Source: Toxonevra muliebris (lineage: Eukaryota; Arthropoda; Insecta; Diptera; Pallopteridae). From it: a DNA stretch of 64,000 bases. A model generated the notes under the pieces. That model did not search any database and was not told the origin of the DNA. It saw only the letters and a list, made by a program, of their open reading frames with translations. The position numbers and the translations under genes were made by a program. The stretch lies in the NCBI GenBank assembly GCA_963691655.1, contig CAVNUY010000081.1:18277-82276 (forward strand), written 5' to 3'. Below are positions 26,201 to 40,600 of the stretch, one piece after another. Positions within the stretch are counted from its first letter, which is position 1, and each line of letters starts with the position of its first letter.

Positions 26201-28850
26201 TAGGGGAGAAGACGTTTTATACTGTCGCAGACACCTTTTCTATAGGGGAGAAGACGATTTATACTGTCGGAGACACCTTTTCTATAGGGGAGATGACGTT
26301 TTATACTGTCGGAGACACCTTTTCTATAGGGGAGAAGACGTTTTATACTGTCGCAGACACCTTTTCTATAGGGGAGAAGACGTTTTATACTGTCGGAGAC
26401 ACCTTTTCTATAGGGGAGAAGACGTTTTATACTGTCGGAGACACCTTTTCTATAGGGGAGAAGACGTTTTATACTGTCGCAGACACCTTTTCTATAGTCG
26501 GAGACACCTTTTCTATAGGGGAGAAGACGTTTTATACTGTCGGAGACACCTTTTCTATAGGGGAGAAGACGATTTATACTGTCGGAGACACCTTTTCTAT
26601 AGCGGAGAAGACGTTTTATACTGTCGCAGACACCTTTTCTATAGGGGAGAAGACGTTTTATACTGTCGGAGACACCTTTTCTATAGGGGAGAAGACGTTT
26701 TATACTGTCGCAGACACCTTTTCTATAGGGGAGAAGACGTTTTATACTGTCGAAGACACCTTTTCTATAGGGGAGAAGACGTTTTATAGTGTCGCAGACA
26801 CCTTTTCTATAGGGGAGAAGACGTTTTATACTGTCGCAGACACCTTTTCTATAGGGGAGAAGACGTTTTATACTGTCGGAGACACCTTTTCTATAGGGGA
26901 GAAGACGTTTTATACTGTCGCAGACACCTTTTCTATAGGGGAGAAGACGTTTTATACTGTCGGAGACACCTTTTCTATAGGGGAGAAGACGTTTTATACT
27001 GTCGCAGACACCTTTTCTATAGGGGAGAAGACGTTTTATACTGTCGGAGACACCTTTTCTATAGGGGAGAAGACGTTTTATACTGTCGCAGACACCTTTT
27101 CTATAGTCGGAGACACCTTTTCTATAGGGGAGAAGACGATTTATACTGTCGGAGACACCTTTTCTATAGGGGAGAAGACGATTTATACTGTCGGAGACAC
27201 CTTTTCTATAGGGGAGAAGATGTTTTATAGTGTCGCAGACACCTTTTCTATAGGGGAGAAGACGTTTTATACTGTCGCAGACACCTTTTCTATAGGGGAG
27301 AAGACGATTTATACTGTCGGAGACACCTTTTCTATAGGGGAGAAGACGATTTATACTGTCGGAGACACCTTTTCTATAGGGGAGAAGACGTTTTATACTG
27401 TCGGAGACACCTTTTCTATAGGGGAGAAGACGTTTTATACTGTCGCAGACACCTTTTCTATAGGGGAGAAGACGTTTTATACTGTCGGAGACACTTTTTC
27501 TATAGGGGAGAAGACGTTTTATACTGTCGCAGACACCTTTTCTATAGGGGAGAAGACGATTTATACTGTCGGAGACACCTTTTCTATAGGGGAGAAGACG
27601 ATTTATACTGTCGGAGACACCTTTTCTATAGGGGAGAAGACGTTTTATACTGTCGCAGACACCTTTTCTATAGGGGAGAAGACGTTTTATACTGTCGCAG
27701 ACACCTTTTCTATAGGGGAGAAGACGTTTTATACTGTCGGAGACACTTTTTCTATAGGGGAGAAGACGTTTTATACTGTCGGAGACACCTTTTCTATAGG
27801 GGAGAAGACGATTTATACTGTCGGAGACACCTTTTCTATAGGGGAGATGACGTTTTATACTGTCGCAGACACCTTTTCTATAGGGGAGAAGACGTTTTAT
27901 ACTGTCGGAGACACCTTTTCTATAGGGGAGAAGACGTTTTATACTGTCGGAGACACCTTTTCTATAGGGGAGAAGACGATTTATACTGTCGGAGACACCT
28001 TTTCTATAGGGGAGAAGACGTTTTATAGTGTCGCAGACACCTTTTCTATAGGGGAGAAGACGTTTTATAGTGTCGCAGACACCTTTTCTATAGGGGAGAA
28101 GACGTTTTATACTGTCGCAGACACCTTTTCTATAGGGGAGAAGACGATTTATACTGTCGGAGACACCTTTTCTATAGGGGAGAAGACGTTTTATACTGTC
28201 GCAGACACCTTTTCTATAGGGGACAAGACGTTTTATACTGTCGGAGACACTTTTTCTGTCGGGGAGAAGACGTTTTATACTGTCGGAGACACCTTTTCTA
28301 TAGGGGAGAAGACGATTTATACTGTCGGAGACACCTTTTCTATAGGGGAGAAGACGTTTTATACTGTCGGAGACACCTTTTCTATAGGGGAGAAGACGTT
28401 TTATACTGTCGGAGACACCTTTTCTATAGGGGAGAAGACGATTTATACTGTCGGAGACACCTTTTCTATAGGGGAGAAGACGTTTTATAGTGTCGCAGAC
28501 ACCTTTTCTATAGGGGAGAAGACGTTTTATACTGTCGCAGACACCTTGTCTATAGGGGAGAAGACGTTTTATACTGTCGGAGACACCTTTTCTATAGGGG
28601 AGAAGACGTTTTATACTGTCGGAGACACCTTTTCTATAGGGGAGAAGACGTTTTATACTGTCGCAGACACCTTTTCTATAGGGGAGAAAACGTTTTATAC
28701 TGTCGGAGACACCTTTTCTATAGGGGGGAAGACGTTTTATACTGTCGCAGACACCTTTTCTATAGGGGAGAAGACGTTTTATACTGTCGGAGACACCTTT
28801 TCTATAGGGGAGAAGACGTTTTATACTGTCGCAGACACCTTTTCTATAGT
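23300..28850 (+). repeat. Higher-order repeat D, copy 1
   Basis: Matched to 34600-40600. Marker pairs are CCTTGT 23945/35263 and GATGAC 24255/35573 (offset 11,318), TATAGCGG 25383/36743 and GATGAC 26292/37652 (offset 11,360, one extra unit in copy 2), GATGAC 27846/39563 (offset 11,717) and TTTTTCTGTC 28251/40010 (offset 11,759). Offsets grow by whole or half units, as expected if units were gained after the duplication. Boundaries are approximate. Confidence 0.8.
25383..27819 (+). repeat. 1,218-bp (29-unit) sub-repeat, tandem pair
   Basis: A TATAGCGG unit at 25383 and 26601 starts the same order: C, G, C, a GTCGAAGAC unit, an AGT unit, alternating C and G units, a 21-bp half-unit, two A-type units and an AAGATG unit. 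The copies diverge after the AAGATG unit. The same pair occurs at 36743 and 37961 in the larger duplicated block, so the 1,218-bp event predates the 11.3-kb event. Confidence 0.75.
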
Positions 28851-29240
28851 CGGAGACACCTTTTCTATAGGGGAGAAGACGATTTATACTGTCGGAGACA
28901 CCTTTTCTATAGGGGAGAAGACGATTTATACTGTCGGAGACACCTTTTCTATAGGGGAGAAGACGTTTTATACTGTCGGAGACACCTTTTCTATAGGGGA
29001 GAAGACGTTTTATACTGTCGCAGACACCTTTTCTATAGGGGAGAAGACGTTTTATACTGTCGCAGACACCTTGTCTATAGGGGAGAAGACGTTTTATACT
29101 GTCGGAGACACCTTTTCTATAGGGGAGAAGACGTTTTATACTGTCGGAGACACCTTTTCTATAGGGGAGAAGACGTTTTATACTGTCGGAGACACCTTTT
29201 CTATAGGGGAGAAGACGTTTTATACTGTCGGAGACACCTT
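28251..29240 (+). repeat. 1-kb SVGEK-marked segment, copy 1 of 4
   Basis: It begins at TTTTTCTGTCGGGG, a variant seen only at these four places. It then runs through A-, T- and AGT-type units, CCTTGT, a CTATAGGGGGGAAG unit (position 22 A to G) and a 21-bp half-unit about 596 bp in. A preceding GGGGACAAGACG unit near 28221 is private to this copy. Confidence 0.8.
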
Positions 29241-30980
29241 TTCTATAGGGGAGAAGACGTTTTATAGTGTCGCAGACACCTTTTCTATAGGGGAGAAGAC
29301 GTTTTATACTGTCGCAGACACCTTTTCTATAGGGGAGAAGACGTTTTATACTGTCGGAGACACCTTTTCTATAGGGGAGAAGACGTTTTATACTGTCGCA
29401 GACACCTTTTCTATAGGGGAGAAGACGTTTTATACTGTCGGAGACACCTTTTCTATAGGGGAGAAGACGTTTTATACTGTCGCAGACACCTTTTCTATAG
29501 GGGAGAAGACGTTTTATACTGTCGGAGACACCTTTTCTATAGGGGAGAAGACGTTTTATACTGTCGCAGACACCTTTTCTATAGGGGAGAAGACGTTTTA
29601 TACTGTCGCAGACACCTTTTCTATAGGGGAGAAGACGTTTTATACTGTCGCAGACACCTTTTCTATAGGGGAGAAGACGTTTTATACTGTCGGAGACACC
29701 TTTTCTATAGGGGAGAAGACGTTTTATACTGTCGCAGACACCTTTTCTATAGGGGAGAAGACGTTTTATACTGTCGGAGACACCTTTTCTATAGGGGAGA
29801 AGACGTTTTATACTGTCGCAGACACCTTTTCTATAGTCGGAGACACCTTTTCTATAGGGGAGAAGACGATTTATACTGTCGGAGACACCTTTTCTATAGG
29901 GGAGAAGACGATTTATACTGTCGGAGACACCTTTTCTATAGGGGAGAAGATGTTTTATAGTGTCGCAGACACCTTTTCTATAGGGGAGAAGACGTTTTAT
30001 ACTGTCGCAGACACCTTTTCTATAGGGGAGAAGACGATTTATACTGTCGGAGACACCTTTTCTATAGGGGAGAAGACGATTTATACTGTCGGAGACACCT
30101 TTTCTATAGGGGAGAAGACGTTTTATACTGTCGGAGACACCTTTTCTATAGGGGAGAAGACGTTTTATACTGTCGCAGACACCTTTTCTATAGGGGAGAA
30201 GACGTTTTATACTGTCGGAGACACTTTTTCTATAGGGGAGAAGACGTTTTATACTGTCGCAGACACCTTTTCTATAGGGGAGAAGACGATTTATACTGTC
30301 GGAGACACCTTTTCTATAGGGGAGAAGACGATTTATACTGTCGGAGACACCTTTTCTATAGGGAAGAAGACGTTTTATACTGTCGCAGACACCTTTTCTA
30401 TAGGGGAGAAGACGTTTTATACTGTCGGAGACACCTTTTCTATAGGGGAGAAGACGATTTATACTGTCGGAGACACCTTTTCTATAGGGGAGATGACGTT
30501 TTATACTGTCGCAGACACCTTTTCTATAGGGGAGAAGACGTTTTATACTGTCGGAGACACCTTTTCTATAGGGGAGAAGACGTTTTATACTGTCGGAGAC
30601 ACCTTTTCTATAGGGGAGAAGACGTTTTATACTGTCGGAGACACCTTTTCTATAGGGGAGAAGACGATTTATACTGTCGGAGACACCTTTTCTATAGGGG
30701 AGAAGACGTTTTATAGTGTCGCAGACACCTTTTCTATAGGGGAGAAGACGTTTTATAGTGTCGCAGACACCTTTTCTATAGGGGAGAAGACGTTTTATAC
30801 TGTCGCAGACACCTTTTCTATAGGGGAGAAGACGTTTTATACTGTCGGAGACACCTTTTCTATAGGGGAGAAGACGATTTATACTGTCGGAGACACCTTT
30901 TCTATAGGGGAGAAGACGTTTTATACTGTCGCAGACACCTTTTCTATAGGGGAGAAGACGTTTTATACTGTCGGAGACAC

Positions 30981-31970
30981 TTTTTCTGTCGGGGAGAAGA
31001 CGTTTTATACTGTCGGAGACACCTTTTCTATAGGGGAGAAGACGATTTATACTGTCGGAGACACCTTTTCTATAGGGGAGAAGACGTTTTATACTGTCAG
31101 AGACACCTTTTCTATAGGGGAGAAGACGTTTTATACTGTCGGAGACACCTTTTCTATAGGGGAGAAGACGATTTATACTGTCGGAGACACCTTTTCTATA
31201 GGGGAGAAGACGTTTTATAGTGTCGCAGACACCTTTTCTATAGGGGAGAAGACGTTTTATACTGTCGCAGACACCTTGTCTATAGGGGAGAAGACGTTTT
31301 ATACTGTCGGAGACACCTTTTCTATAGGGGAGAAGACGTTTTATACTGTCGGAGACACCTTTTCTATAGGGGAGAAGACGTTTTATACTGTCGCAGACAC
31401 CTTTTCTATAGGGGAGAAAACGTTTTATACTGTCGGAGACACCTTTTCTATAGGGGGGAAGACGTTTTATACTGTCGCAGACACCTTTTCTATAGGGGAG
31501 AAGACGTTTTATACTGTCGGAGACACCTTTTCTATAGGGGAGAAGACGTTTTATACTGTCGCAGACACCTTTTCTATAGTCGGAGACACCTTTTCTATAG
31601 GGGAGAAGACGATTTATACTGTCGGAGACACCTTTTCTATAGGGGAGAAGACGATTTATACTGTCGGAGACACCTTTTCTATAGGGGAGAAGACGTTTTA
31701 TACTGTCGGAGACACCTTTTCTATAGGGGAGAAGACGTTTTATACTGTCGCAGACACCTTTTCTATAGGGGAGAAGACGTTTTATACTGTCGCAGACACC
31801 TTGTCTATAGGGGAGAAGACGTTTTATACTGTCGGAGACACCTTTTCTATAGGGGAGAAGACGTTTTATACTGTCGGAGACACCTTTTCTATAGGGGAGA
31901 AGACGTTTTATACTGTCGGAGACACCTTTTCTATAGGGGAGAAGACGTTTTATACTGTCGGAGACACCTT
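30981..31970 (+). repeat. 1-kb SVGEK-marked segment, copy 2 of 4
   Basis: Offset from copy 1 is exactly 2,730 bp (65 units). The half-unit, CCTTGT and position-22 markers sit at the same internal distances. A private GTCAGAGAC at about 31097 changes a CpG to CpA. Confidence 0.8.
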
Positions 31971-33226
31971 TTCTATAGGGGAGAAGACGATTTATACTGT
32001 CGGAGACACCTTTTCTATAGGGGAGAAGACGTTTTATACTGTCGGAGACACCTTTTCTATAGGGGAGAAGACGATTTATACTGTCGGAGACACATTTTCT
32101 ATAGGGGAGAAGACGTTTTATACTGTCGGAGACACCTTTTCTATAGGAGAGAAGACGTTTTATACTGTCGGAGACACCTTTTCTATAGGGGAGAAGACGA
32201 TTTATACTGTCGCAGACACCTTTTCTATAGGGGAGAAGACGTTTTATACTGTCGGAGACACCTTTTCTATAGAGGAGAAGACGATTTATACTGTCGGAGA
32301 CACCTTTTCTATAGGGGAGAAGACGTTTTATACTGTCGGAGACACCTTTTCTATAGGGGAGAAGACGTTTTATACTGTCGGAGACACCTTTTCTATAGGG
32401 GAGAAGACGATTTATACTGTCGGAGACACCTTTTCTATAGGGGAGAAGACGTTTTATACTGTCGGAGACACCTTTTCTATAGGGGAGAAGACGATTTATA
32501 CTGTCGGAGACACCTTTTCTATAGGGGAGAAGACGTTTTATACTGTCGGAGACACCTTTTCTATAGGGGAGAAGACGTTTTATACTGTCGCAGACACCTT
32601 TTCTATAGGGGAGAAGACGTTTTATACTGTCGCAGACACCTTTTCTATAGGGGAGAAGACGTTTTATACTGTCGGAGACACTTTTTCTATAGGGGAGAAG
32701 ACGTTTTATACTGTCGCAGACACCTTTTCTATAGGGGAGAAGACGATTTATACTGTCGGAGACACCTTGTCTATAGGGGAGAAGACGTTTTATACTGTCG
32801 GAGACACCTTTTCTATAGGGGAGAAGACGTTTTATACTGTCGGAGACACCTTTTCTATAGGAGAGAAGACGTTTTATACTGTCGGAGACACCTTTTCTAT
32901 AGGGGAGAAGACGATTTATACTGTCGGAGACACCTTTTCTATAGGGGAGAAGACGTTTTATAGTGTCGCAGACACCTTTTCTATAGGGGAGAAGACGTTT
33001 TATAGTGTCGCAGACACCTTTTCTATAGGGGAGAAGACGTTTTATACTGTCGCAGACACCTTTTCTATAGGGGAGAAGACGTTTTATACTGTCGGAGACA
33101 CCTTTTCTATAGGGGAGAAGACGATTTATACTGTCGGAGACACCTTTTCTATAGGGAGAAGACGTTTTATACTGTCGCAGACACCTTTTCTATAGGGGAG
33201 AAGACGTTTTATACTGTCGGAGACAC

Positions 33227-34216
33227 TTTTTCTGTCGGGGAGAAGACGTTTTATACTGTCGGAGACACCTTTTCTATAGGGGAGAAGACGATTTATACTG
33301 TCGGAGACACCTTTTCTATAGGGGAGAAGACGTTTTATACTGTCGGAGACACCTTTTCTATAGGGGAGAAGACGTTTTATACTGTCGGAGACACCTTTTC
33401 TATAGGGGAGAAGACGATTTATACTGTCGGAGACACCTTTTCTATAGGGGAGAAGACGTTTTATAGTGTCGCAGACACCTTTTCTATAGGGGAGAAGACG
33501 TTTTATACTGTCGCAGACACCTTGTCTATAGGGGAGAAGACGTTTTATACTGTCGGAGACACCTTTTCTATAGGGGAGAAGACGTTTTATACTGTCGGAG
33601 ACACCTTTTCTATAGGGGAGAAGACGTTTTATACTGTCGCAGACACCTTTTCTATAGGGGAGAAAACGTTTTATACTGTCGGAGACACCTTTTCTATAGG
33701 GGGGAAGACGTTTTATACTGTCGCAGACACCTTTTCTATAGGGGAGAAGACGTTTTATACTGTCGGAGACACCTTTTCTATAGGGGAGAAGACGTTTTAT
33801 ACTGTCGCAGACACCTTTTCTATAGTCGGAGACACCTTTTCTATAGGGGAGAAGACGATTTATACTGTCGGAGACACCTTTTCTATAGGGGAGAAGACGA
33901 TTTATACTGTCGGAGACACCTTTTCTATAGGGGAGAAGACGTTTTATACTGTCGGAGACACCTTTTCTATAGGGGAGAAGACGTTTTATACTGTCGCAGA
34001 CACCTTTTCTATAGGGGAGAAGACGTTTTATACTGTCGCAGACACCTTGTCTATAGGGGAGAAGACGTTTTATACTGTCGGAGACACCTTTTCTATAGGG
34101 GAGAAGACGTTTTATACTGTCGGAGACACCTTTTCTATAGGGGAGAAGACGTTTTATACTGTCGGAGACACCTTTTCTATAGGGGAGAAGACGTTTTATA
34201 CTGTCGGAGACACCTT
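33227..34216 (+). repeat. 1-kb SVGEK-marked segment, copy 3 of 4
   Basis: Offset from copy 2 is 2,246 bp (53.5 units minus the single-G loss near 33150). Homology continues past the segment: CACATTTTC at about 32091 recurs at about 34336 with the same neighbouring units. Confidence 0.8.
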
Positions 34217-34599
34217 TTCTATAGGGGAGAAGACGATTTATACTGTCGGAGACACCTTTTCTATAGGGGAGAAGACGTTTTATACTGTCGGAGACACCTT
34301 TTCTATAGGGGAGAAGACGATTTATACTGTCGGAGACACATTTTCTATAGGGGAGAAGACGTTTTATACTGTCGGAGACACCTTTTCTATAGGAGAGAAG
34401 ACGTTTTATACTGTCGGAGACACCTTTTCTATAGGGGAGAAGACGATTTATACTGTCGCAGACACCTTTTCTATAGGGGAGAAGACGTTTTATACTGTCG
34501 GAGACACCTTTTCTATAGGAGAGAAGACGTTTTATACTGTCGGAGACACCTTTTCTATAGGGGAGAAGACGATTTATACTGTCGGAGACACCTTTTCTA

Positions 34600-37500
34600 T
34601 AGGGGAGAAGACGTTTTATACTGTCGGAGACACCTTTTCTATAGGGGAGAAGACGTTTTATACTGTCGGAGACACCTTTTCTATAGGGGAGAAGACGATT
34701 TATACTGTCGGAGACACCTTTTCTATAGGGGAGAAGACGTTTTATACTGTCGGAGACACCTTTTCTATAGGGGAGAAGACGATTTATACTGTCGGAGACA
34801 CCTTTTCTATAGGGGAGAAGACGTTTTATACTGTCGGAGACACCTTTTCTATAGGGGAGAAGACGATTTATACTGTCGGAGACACCTTTTCTATAGGGGA
34901 GAAGACGTTTTATAGTGTCGCAGACACCTTTTCTATAGGGGAGAAGACGTTTTATACTGTCGGAGACACCTTTTCTATAGGGGAGAAGACGTTTTATACT
35001 GTCGGAGACACCTTTTCTATAGGGGAGAAGACGATTTATACTGTCGGAGACACCTTTTCTATAGGGGAGAAGACGTTTTATAGTGTCGCAGACACCTTTT
35101 CTATAGGGGAGAAGACGTTTTATAGTGTCGCAGACACCTTTTCTATAGGGGAGAAGACGTTTTATACTGTCGGAGACACCTTTTCTATAGGGGAGAAGAC
35201 GTTTTATACTGTCGCAGACACCTTTTCTATAGGGGAGAAGACGTTTTATACTGTCGCAGACACCTTGTCTATAGGGGAGAAGACGTTTTATACTGTCGGA
35301 GACACCTTTTCTATAGGGGAGAAGACGTTTTATACTGTCGCAGACACCTTTTCTATAGGGGAGAAGACGTTTTATACTGTCGGAGACACCTTTTCTATAG
35401 GGGGGAAGACGTTTTATACTGTCGCAGACACCTTTTCTATAGGGGAGAAGACGTTTTATACTGTCGGAGACACTTTTTCTATAGGGGAGAAGACGTTTTA
35501 TACTGTCGCAGACACCTTTTCTATAGGGGAGAAGACGATTTATACTGTCGGAGACACCTTTTCTATAGGGGAGATGACGTTTTATACTGTCGCAGACACC
35601 TTTTCTATAGGGGAGAAGACGTTTTATACTGTCGGAGACACCTTTTCTATAGGGGAGAAGACGTTTTATACTGTCGGAGACACCTTTTCTATAGGGGAGA
35701 AGACGTTTTATACTGTCGCAGACACCTTTTCTATAGGGGAGAAGACGTTTTATACTGTCGGAGACACCTTTTCTATAGGGGGGAAGACGTTTTATACTGT
35801 CGCAGACACCTTTTCTATAGGGGAGAAGACGTTTTATACTGTCGGAGACACCTTTTCTATAGGGGAGAAGACGTTTTATACTGTCGGAGACACCTTTTCT
35901 ATAGGGGAGAAGACGATTTATACTGTCGGAGACACCTTTTCTATAGGGGAGAAGACGTTTTATACTGTCGCAGACACCTTTTCTATAGGGGAGAAGACGT
36001 TTTATACTGTCGGAGACACCTTTTCTATAGGGGGGAAGACGTTTTATACTGTCGCAGACACCTTTTCTATAGGGGAGAAGACGTTTTATACTGTCGGAGA
36101 CACCTTTTCTATAGGGGAGAAGACGTTTTATACTGTCGCAGACACCTTTTCTATAGTCGGAGACACCTTTTCTATAGGGGAGAAGACGATTTATACTGTC
36201 GGAGACACCTTTTCTATAGGGGAGAAGACGATTTATACTGTCGGAGACACCTTTTCTATAGGGGAGAAGACGTTTTATACTGTCGCAGACACCTTTTCTA
36301 TAGGGGAGAAGACGTTTTATACTGTCGCAGACACCTTGTCTATAGGGGAGAAGACGTTTTATACTGTCGGAGACACCTTTTCTATAGGGGAGAAGACGTT
36401 TTATACTGTCGGAGACACCTTTTCTATAGGGGAGAAGACGTTTTATACTGTCGCAGACACCTTTTCTATAGGGGAGAAGACGTTTTATACTGTCGCAGAC
36501 ACCTTGTCTATAGGGGAGAAGACGTTTTATACTGTCGGAGACACCTTTTCTATAGGGGAGAAGACGTTTTATACTGTCGGAGACACCTTTTCTATAGGGG
36601 AGAAGACGTTTTATACTGTCGCAGACACCTTTTCTATAGTCGGAGACACCTTTTCTATAGGGGAGAAGACGTTTTATACTGTCGGAGACACCTTTTCTAT
36701 AGGGGAGAAGACGATTTATACTGTCGGAGACACCTTTTCTATAGCGGAGAAGACGTTTTATACTGTCGCAGACACCTTTTCTATAGGGGAGAAGACGTTT
36801 TATACTGTCGGAGACACCTTTTCTATAGGGGAGAAGACGTTTTATACTGTCGCAGACACCTTTTCTATAGGGGAGAAGACGTTTTATACTGTCGAAGACA
36901 CCTTTTCTATAGGGGAGAAGACGTTTTATAGTGTCGCAGACACCTTTTCTATAGGGGAGAAGACGTTTTATACTGTCGCAGACACCTTTTCTATAGGGGA
37001 GAAGACGTTTTATACTGTCGGAGACACCTTTTCTATAGGGGAGAAGACGTTTTATACTGTCGCAGACACCTTTTCTATAGGGGAGAAGACGTTTTATACT
37101 GTCGGAGACACCTTTTCTATAGGGGAGAAGACGTTTTATACTGTCGCAGACACCTTTTCTATAGGGGAGAAGACGTTTTATACTGTCGGAGACACCTTTT
37201 CTATAGGGGAGAAGACGTTTTATACTGTCGCAGACACCTTTTCTATAGTCGGAGACACCTTTTCTATAGGGGAGAAGACGATTTATACTGTCGGAGACAC
37301 CTTTTCTATAGGGGAGAAGACGATTTATACTGTCGGAGACACCTTTTCTATAGGGGAGAAGATGTTTTATAGTGTCGCAGACACCTTTTCTATAGGGGAG
37401 AAGACGATTTATACTGTCGGAGACACCTTTTCTATAGGGGAGAAGACGTTTTATACTGTCGGAGACACCTTTTCTATAGGGGAGAAGACGTTTTATACTG

Positions 37501-40500
37501 TCGCAGACACCTTTTCTATAGGGGAGAAGACGTTTTATACTGTCGGAGACACTTTTTCTATAGGGGAGAAGACGTTTTATACTGTCGCAGACACCTTTTC
37601 TATAGGGGAGAAGACGATTTATACTGTCGGAGACACCTTTTCTATAGGGGAGATGACGTTTTATACTGTCGGAGACACCTTTTCTATAGGGGAGAAGACG
37701 TTTTATACTGTCGCAGACACCTTTTCTATAGGGGAGAAGACGTTTTATACTGTCGGAGACACCTTTTCTATAGGGGAGAAGACGTTTTATACTGTCGGAG
37801 ACACCTTTTCTATAGGGGAGAAGACGTTTTATACTGTCGCAGACACCTTTTCTATAGTCGGAGACACCTTTTCTATAGGGGAGAAGACGTTTTATACTGT
37901 CGGAGACACCTTTTCTATAGGGGAGAAGACGATTTATACTGTCGGAGACACCTTTTCTATAGCGGAGAAGACGTTTTATACTGTCGCAGACACCTTTTCT
38001 ATAGGGGAGAAGACGTTTTATACTGTCGGAGACACCTTTTCTATAGGGGAGAAGACGTTTTATACTGTCGCAGACACCTTTTCTATAGGGGAGAAGACGT
38101 TTTATACTGTCGAAGACACCTTTTCTATAGGGGAGAAGACGTTTTATAGTGTCGCAGACACCTTTTCTATAGGGGAGAAGACGTTTTATACTGTCGCAGA
38201 CACCTTTTCTATAGGGGAGAAGACGTTTTATACTGTCGGAGACACCTTTTCTATAGGGGAGAAGACGTTTTATACTGTCGCAGACACCTTTTCTATAGGG
38301 GAGAAGACGTTTTATACTGTCGGAGACACCTTTTCTATAGGGGAGAAGACGTTTTATACTGTCGCAGACACCTTTTCTATAGGGGAGAAGACGTTTTATA
38401 CTGTCGGAGACACCTTTTCTATAGGGGAGAAGACGTTTTATACTGTCGCAGACACCTTTTCTATAGTCGGAGACACCTTTTCTATAGGGGAGAAGACGAT
38501 TTATACTGTCGGAGACACCTTTTCTATAGGGGAGAAGACGATTTATACTGTCGGAGACACCTTTTCTATAGGGGAGAAGATGTTTTATAGTGTCGCAGAC
38601 ACCTTTTCTATAGGGGAGAAGACGTTTTATACTGTCGCAGACACCTTTTCTATAGGGGAGAAGACGATTTATACTGTCGGAGACACCTTTTCTATAGGGG
38701 AGAAGACGATTTATACTGTCGGAGACACCTTTTCTATAGGGGAGAAGACGTTTTATACTGTCGGAGACACCTTTTCTATAGGGGAGAAGACGTTTTATAC
38801 TGTCGCAGACACCTTTTCTATAGGGGAGAAGACGTTTTATACTGTCGGAGACACTTTTTCTATAGGGGAGAAGACGTTTTATACTGTCGCAGACACCTTT
38901 TCTATAGGGGAGAAGACGATTTATACTGTCGGAGACACCTTTTCTATAGGGGAGATGACGTTTTATACTGTCGGAGACACCTTTTCTATAGGGGAGAAGA
39001 CGTTTTATACTGTCGCAGACACCTTTTCTATAGGGGAGAAGACGTTTTATACTGTCGCAGACACCTTTTCTATAGTCGGAGACACCTTTTCTATAGGGGA
39101 GAAGACGATTTATACTGTCGGAGACACCTTTTCTATAGGGGAGAAGACGATTTATACTGTCGGAGACACCTTTTCTATAGGGGAGAAGATGTTTTATAGT
39201 GTCGCAGACACCTTTTCTATAGGGGAGAAGACGTTTTATACTGTCGCAGACACCTTTTCTATAGGGGAGAAGACGATTTATACTGTCGGAGACACCTTTT
39301 CTATAGGGGAGAAGACGATTTATACTGTCGGAGACACCTTTTCTATAGGGGAGAAGACGTTTTATACTGTCGCAGACACCTTTTCTATAGGGGAGAAGAC
39401 GTTTTATACTGTCGCAGACACCTTTTCTATAGGGGAGAAGACGTTTTATACTGTCGGAGACACTTTTTCTATAGGGGAGAAGACGTTTTATACTGTCGGA
39501 GACACCTTTTCTATAGGGGAGAAGACGATTTATACTGTCGGAGACACCTTTTCTATAGGGGAGATGACGTTTTATACTGTCGCAGACACCTTTTCTATAG
39601 GGGAGAAGACGTTTTATACTGTCGGAGACACCTTTTCTATAGGGGAGAAGACGTTTTATACTGTCGGAGACACCTTTTCTATAGGGGAGAAGACGATTTA
39701 TACTGTCGGAGACACCTTTTCTATAGGGGAGAAGACGTTTTATAGTGTCGCAGACACCTTTTCTATAGGGGAGAAGACGTTTTATAGTGTCGCAGACACC
39801 TTTTCTATAGGGGAGAAGACGTTTTATACTGTCGCAGACACCTTTTCTATAGGGGAGAAGACGTTTTATACTGTCGGAGACACCTTTTCTATAGGGGAGA
39901 AGACGATTTATACTGTCGGAGACACCTTTTCTATAGGGGAGAAGACGTTTTATACTGTCGCAGACACCTTTTCTATAGGGGAGAAGACGTTTTATACTGT
40001 CGGAGACACTTTTTCTGTCGGGGAGAAGACGTTTTATACTGTCGGAGACACCTTTTCTATAGGGGAGAAGACGATTTATACTGTCGGAGACACCTTTTCT
40101 ATAGGGGAGAAGACGTTTTATACTGTCGGAGACACCTTTTCTATAGGGGAGAAGACGTTTTATACTGTCGGAGACACCTTTTCTATAGGGGAGAAGACGA
40201 TTTATACTGTCGGAGACACCTTTTCTATAGGGGAGAAGACGTTTTATAGTGTCGCAGACACCTTTTCTATAGGGGAGAAGACGTTTTATACTGTCGCAGA
40301 CACCTTGTCTATAGGGGAGAAGACGTTTTATACTGTCGGAGACACCTTTTCTATAGGGGAGAAGACGTTTTATACTGTCGGAGACACCTTTTCTATAGGG
40401 GAGAAGACGTTTTATACTGTCGCAGACACCTTTTCTATAGGGGAGAAAACGTTTTATACTGTCGGAGACACCTTTTCTATAGGGGGGAAGACGTTTTATA

Positions 40501-40600
40501 CTGTCGCAGACACCTTTTCTATAGGGGAGAAGACGTTTTATACTGTCGGAGACACCTTTTCTATAGGGGAGAAGACGTTTTATACTGTCGCAGACACCTT
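34600..40600 (+). repeat. Higher-order repeat D, copy 2
   Basis: This is the partner of 23300-28850. Differences include one extra G-type unit near 36.1 kb and a net 357-bp gain (8.5 units, including one 21-bp half-unit at about 39073) near 39.0-39.4 kb. That gained series repeats an AAGATG-led order seen just upstream at about 38.58 kb. Confidence 0.8.

Larger units (their letters stand above)
20902..33195 (+). other. Longest open frame (4,097 codons), not a gene
   Basis: This is an unbroken frame translating to a 14-residue repeat, G-E-K-T-F/I-Y-T/S-V-G/A-D-T-F-S-I. It opens at a TTG in a CCTTGTCTA variant unit, not at an ATG. There is no signal peptide, membrane segment, globular domain or unique terminus, and it closes where one G is lost. 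Two other frames of the same DNA are also open over long stretches: a forward one (Y-R-G-E-D-V-L-Y-C-R-R-H-L-F) and a reverse one (L-P-Y-R-K-G-V-S-D-S-I-K-R-L). Common substitutions fall at first and second codon positions and change residues, which does not look like purifying selection. I treat this frame and similar ones, such as 33522-41393, 8793-13115 and 13878-18035, as satellite artefacts. Confidence 0.85.

Noticed and set aside
20902..33195. Giant repetitive protein gene (4,097 codons) and the other long frames, such as 33522-41393 and 53899-60357
   Set aside because: Three frames are open at once in the same DNA, starts are TTG or chance ATG, ends fall at single-base indels, there is no unique domain, and the common variants change residues.
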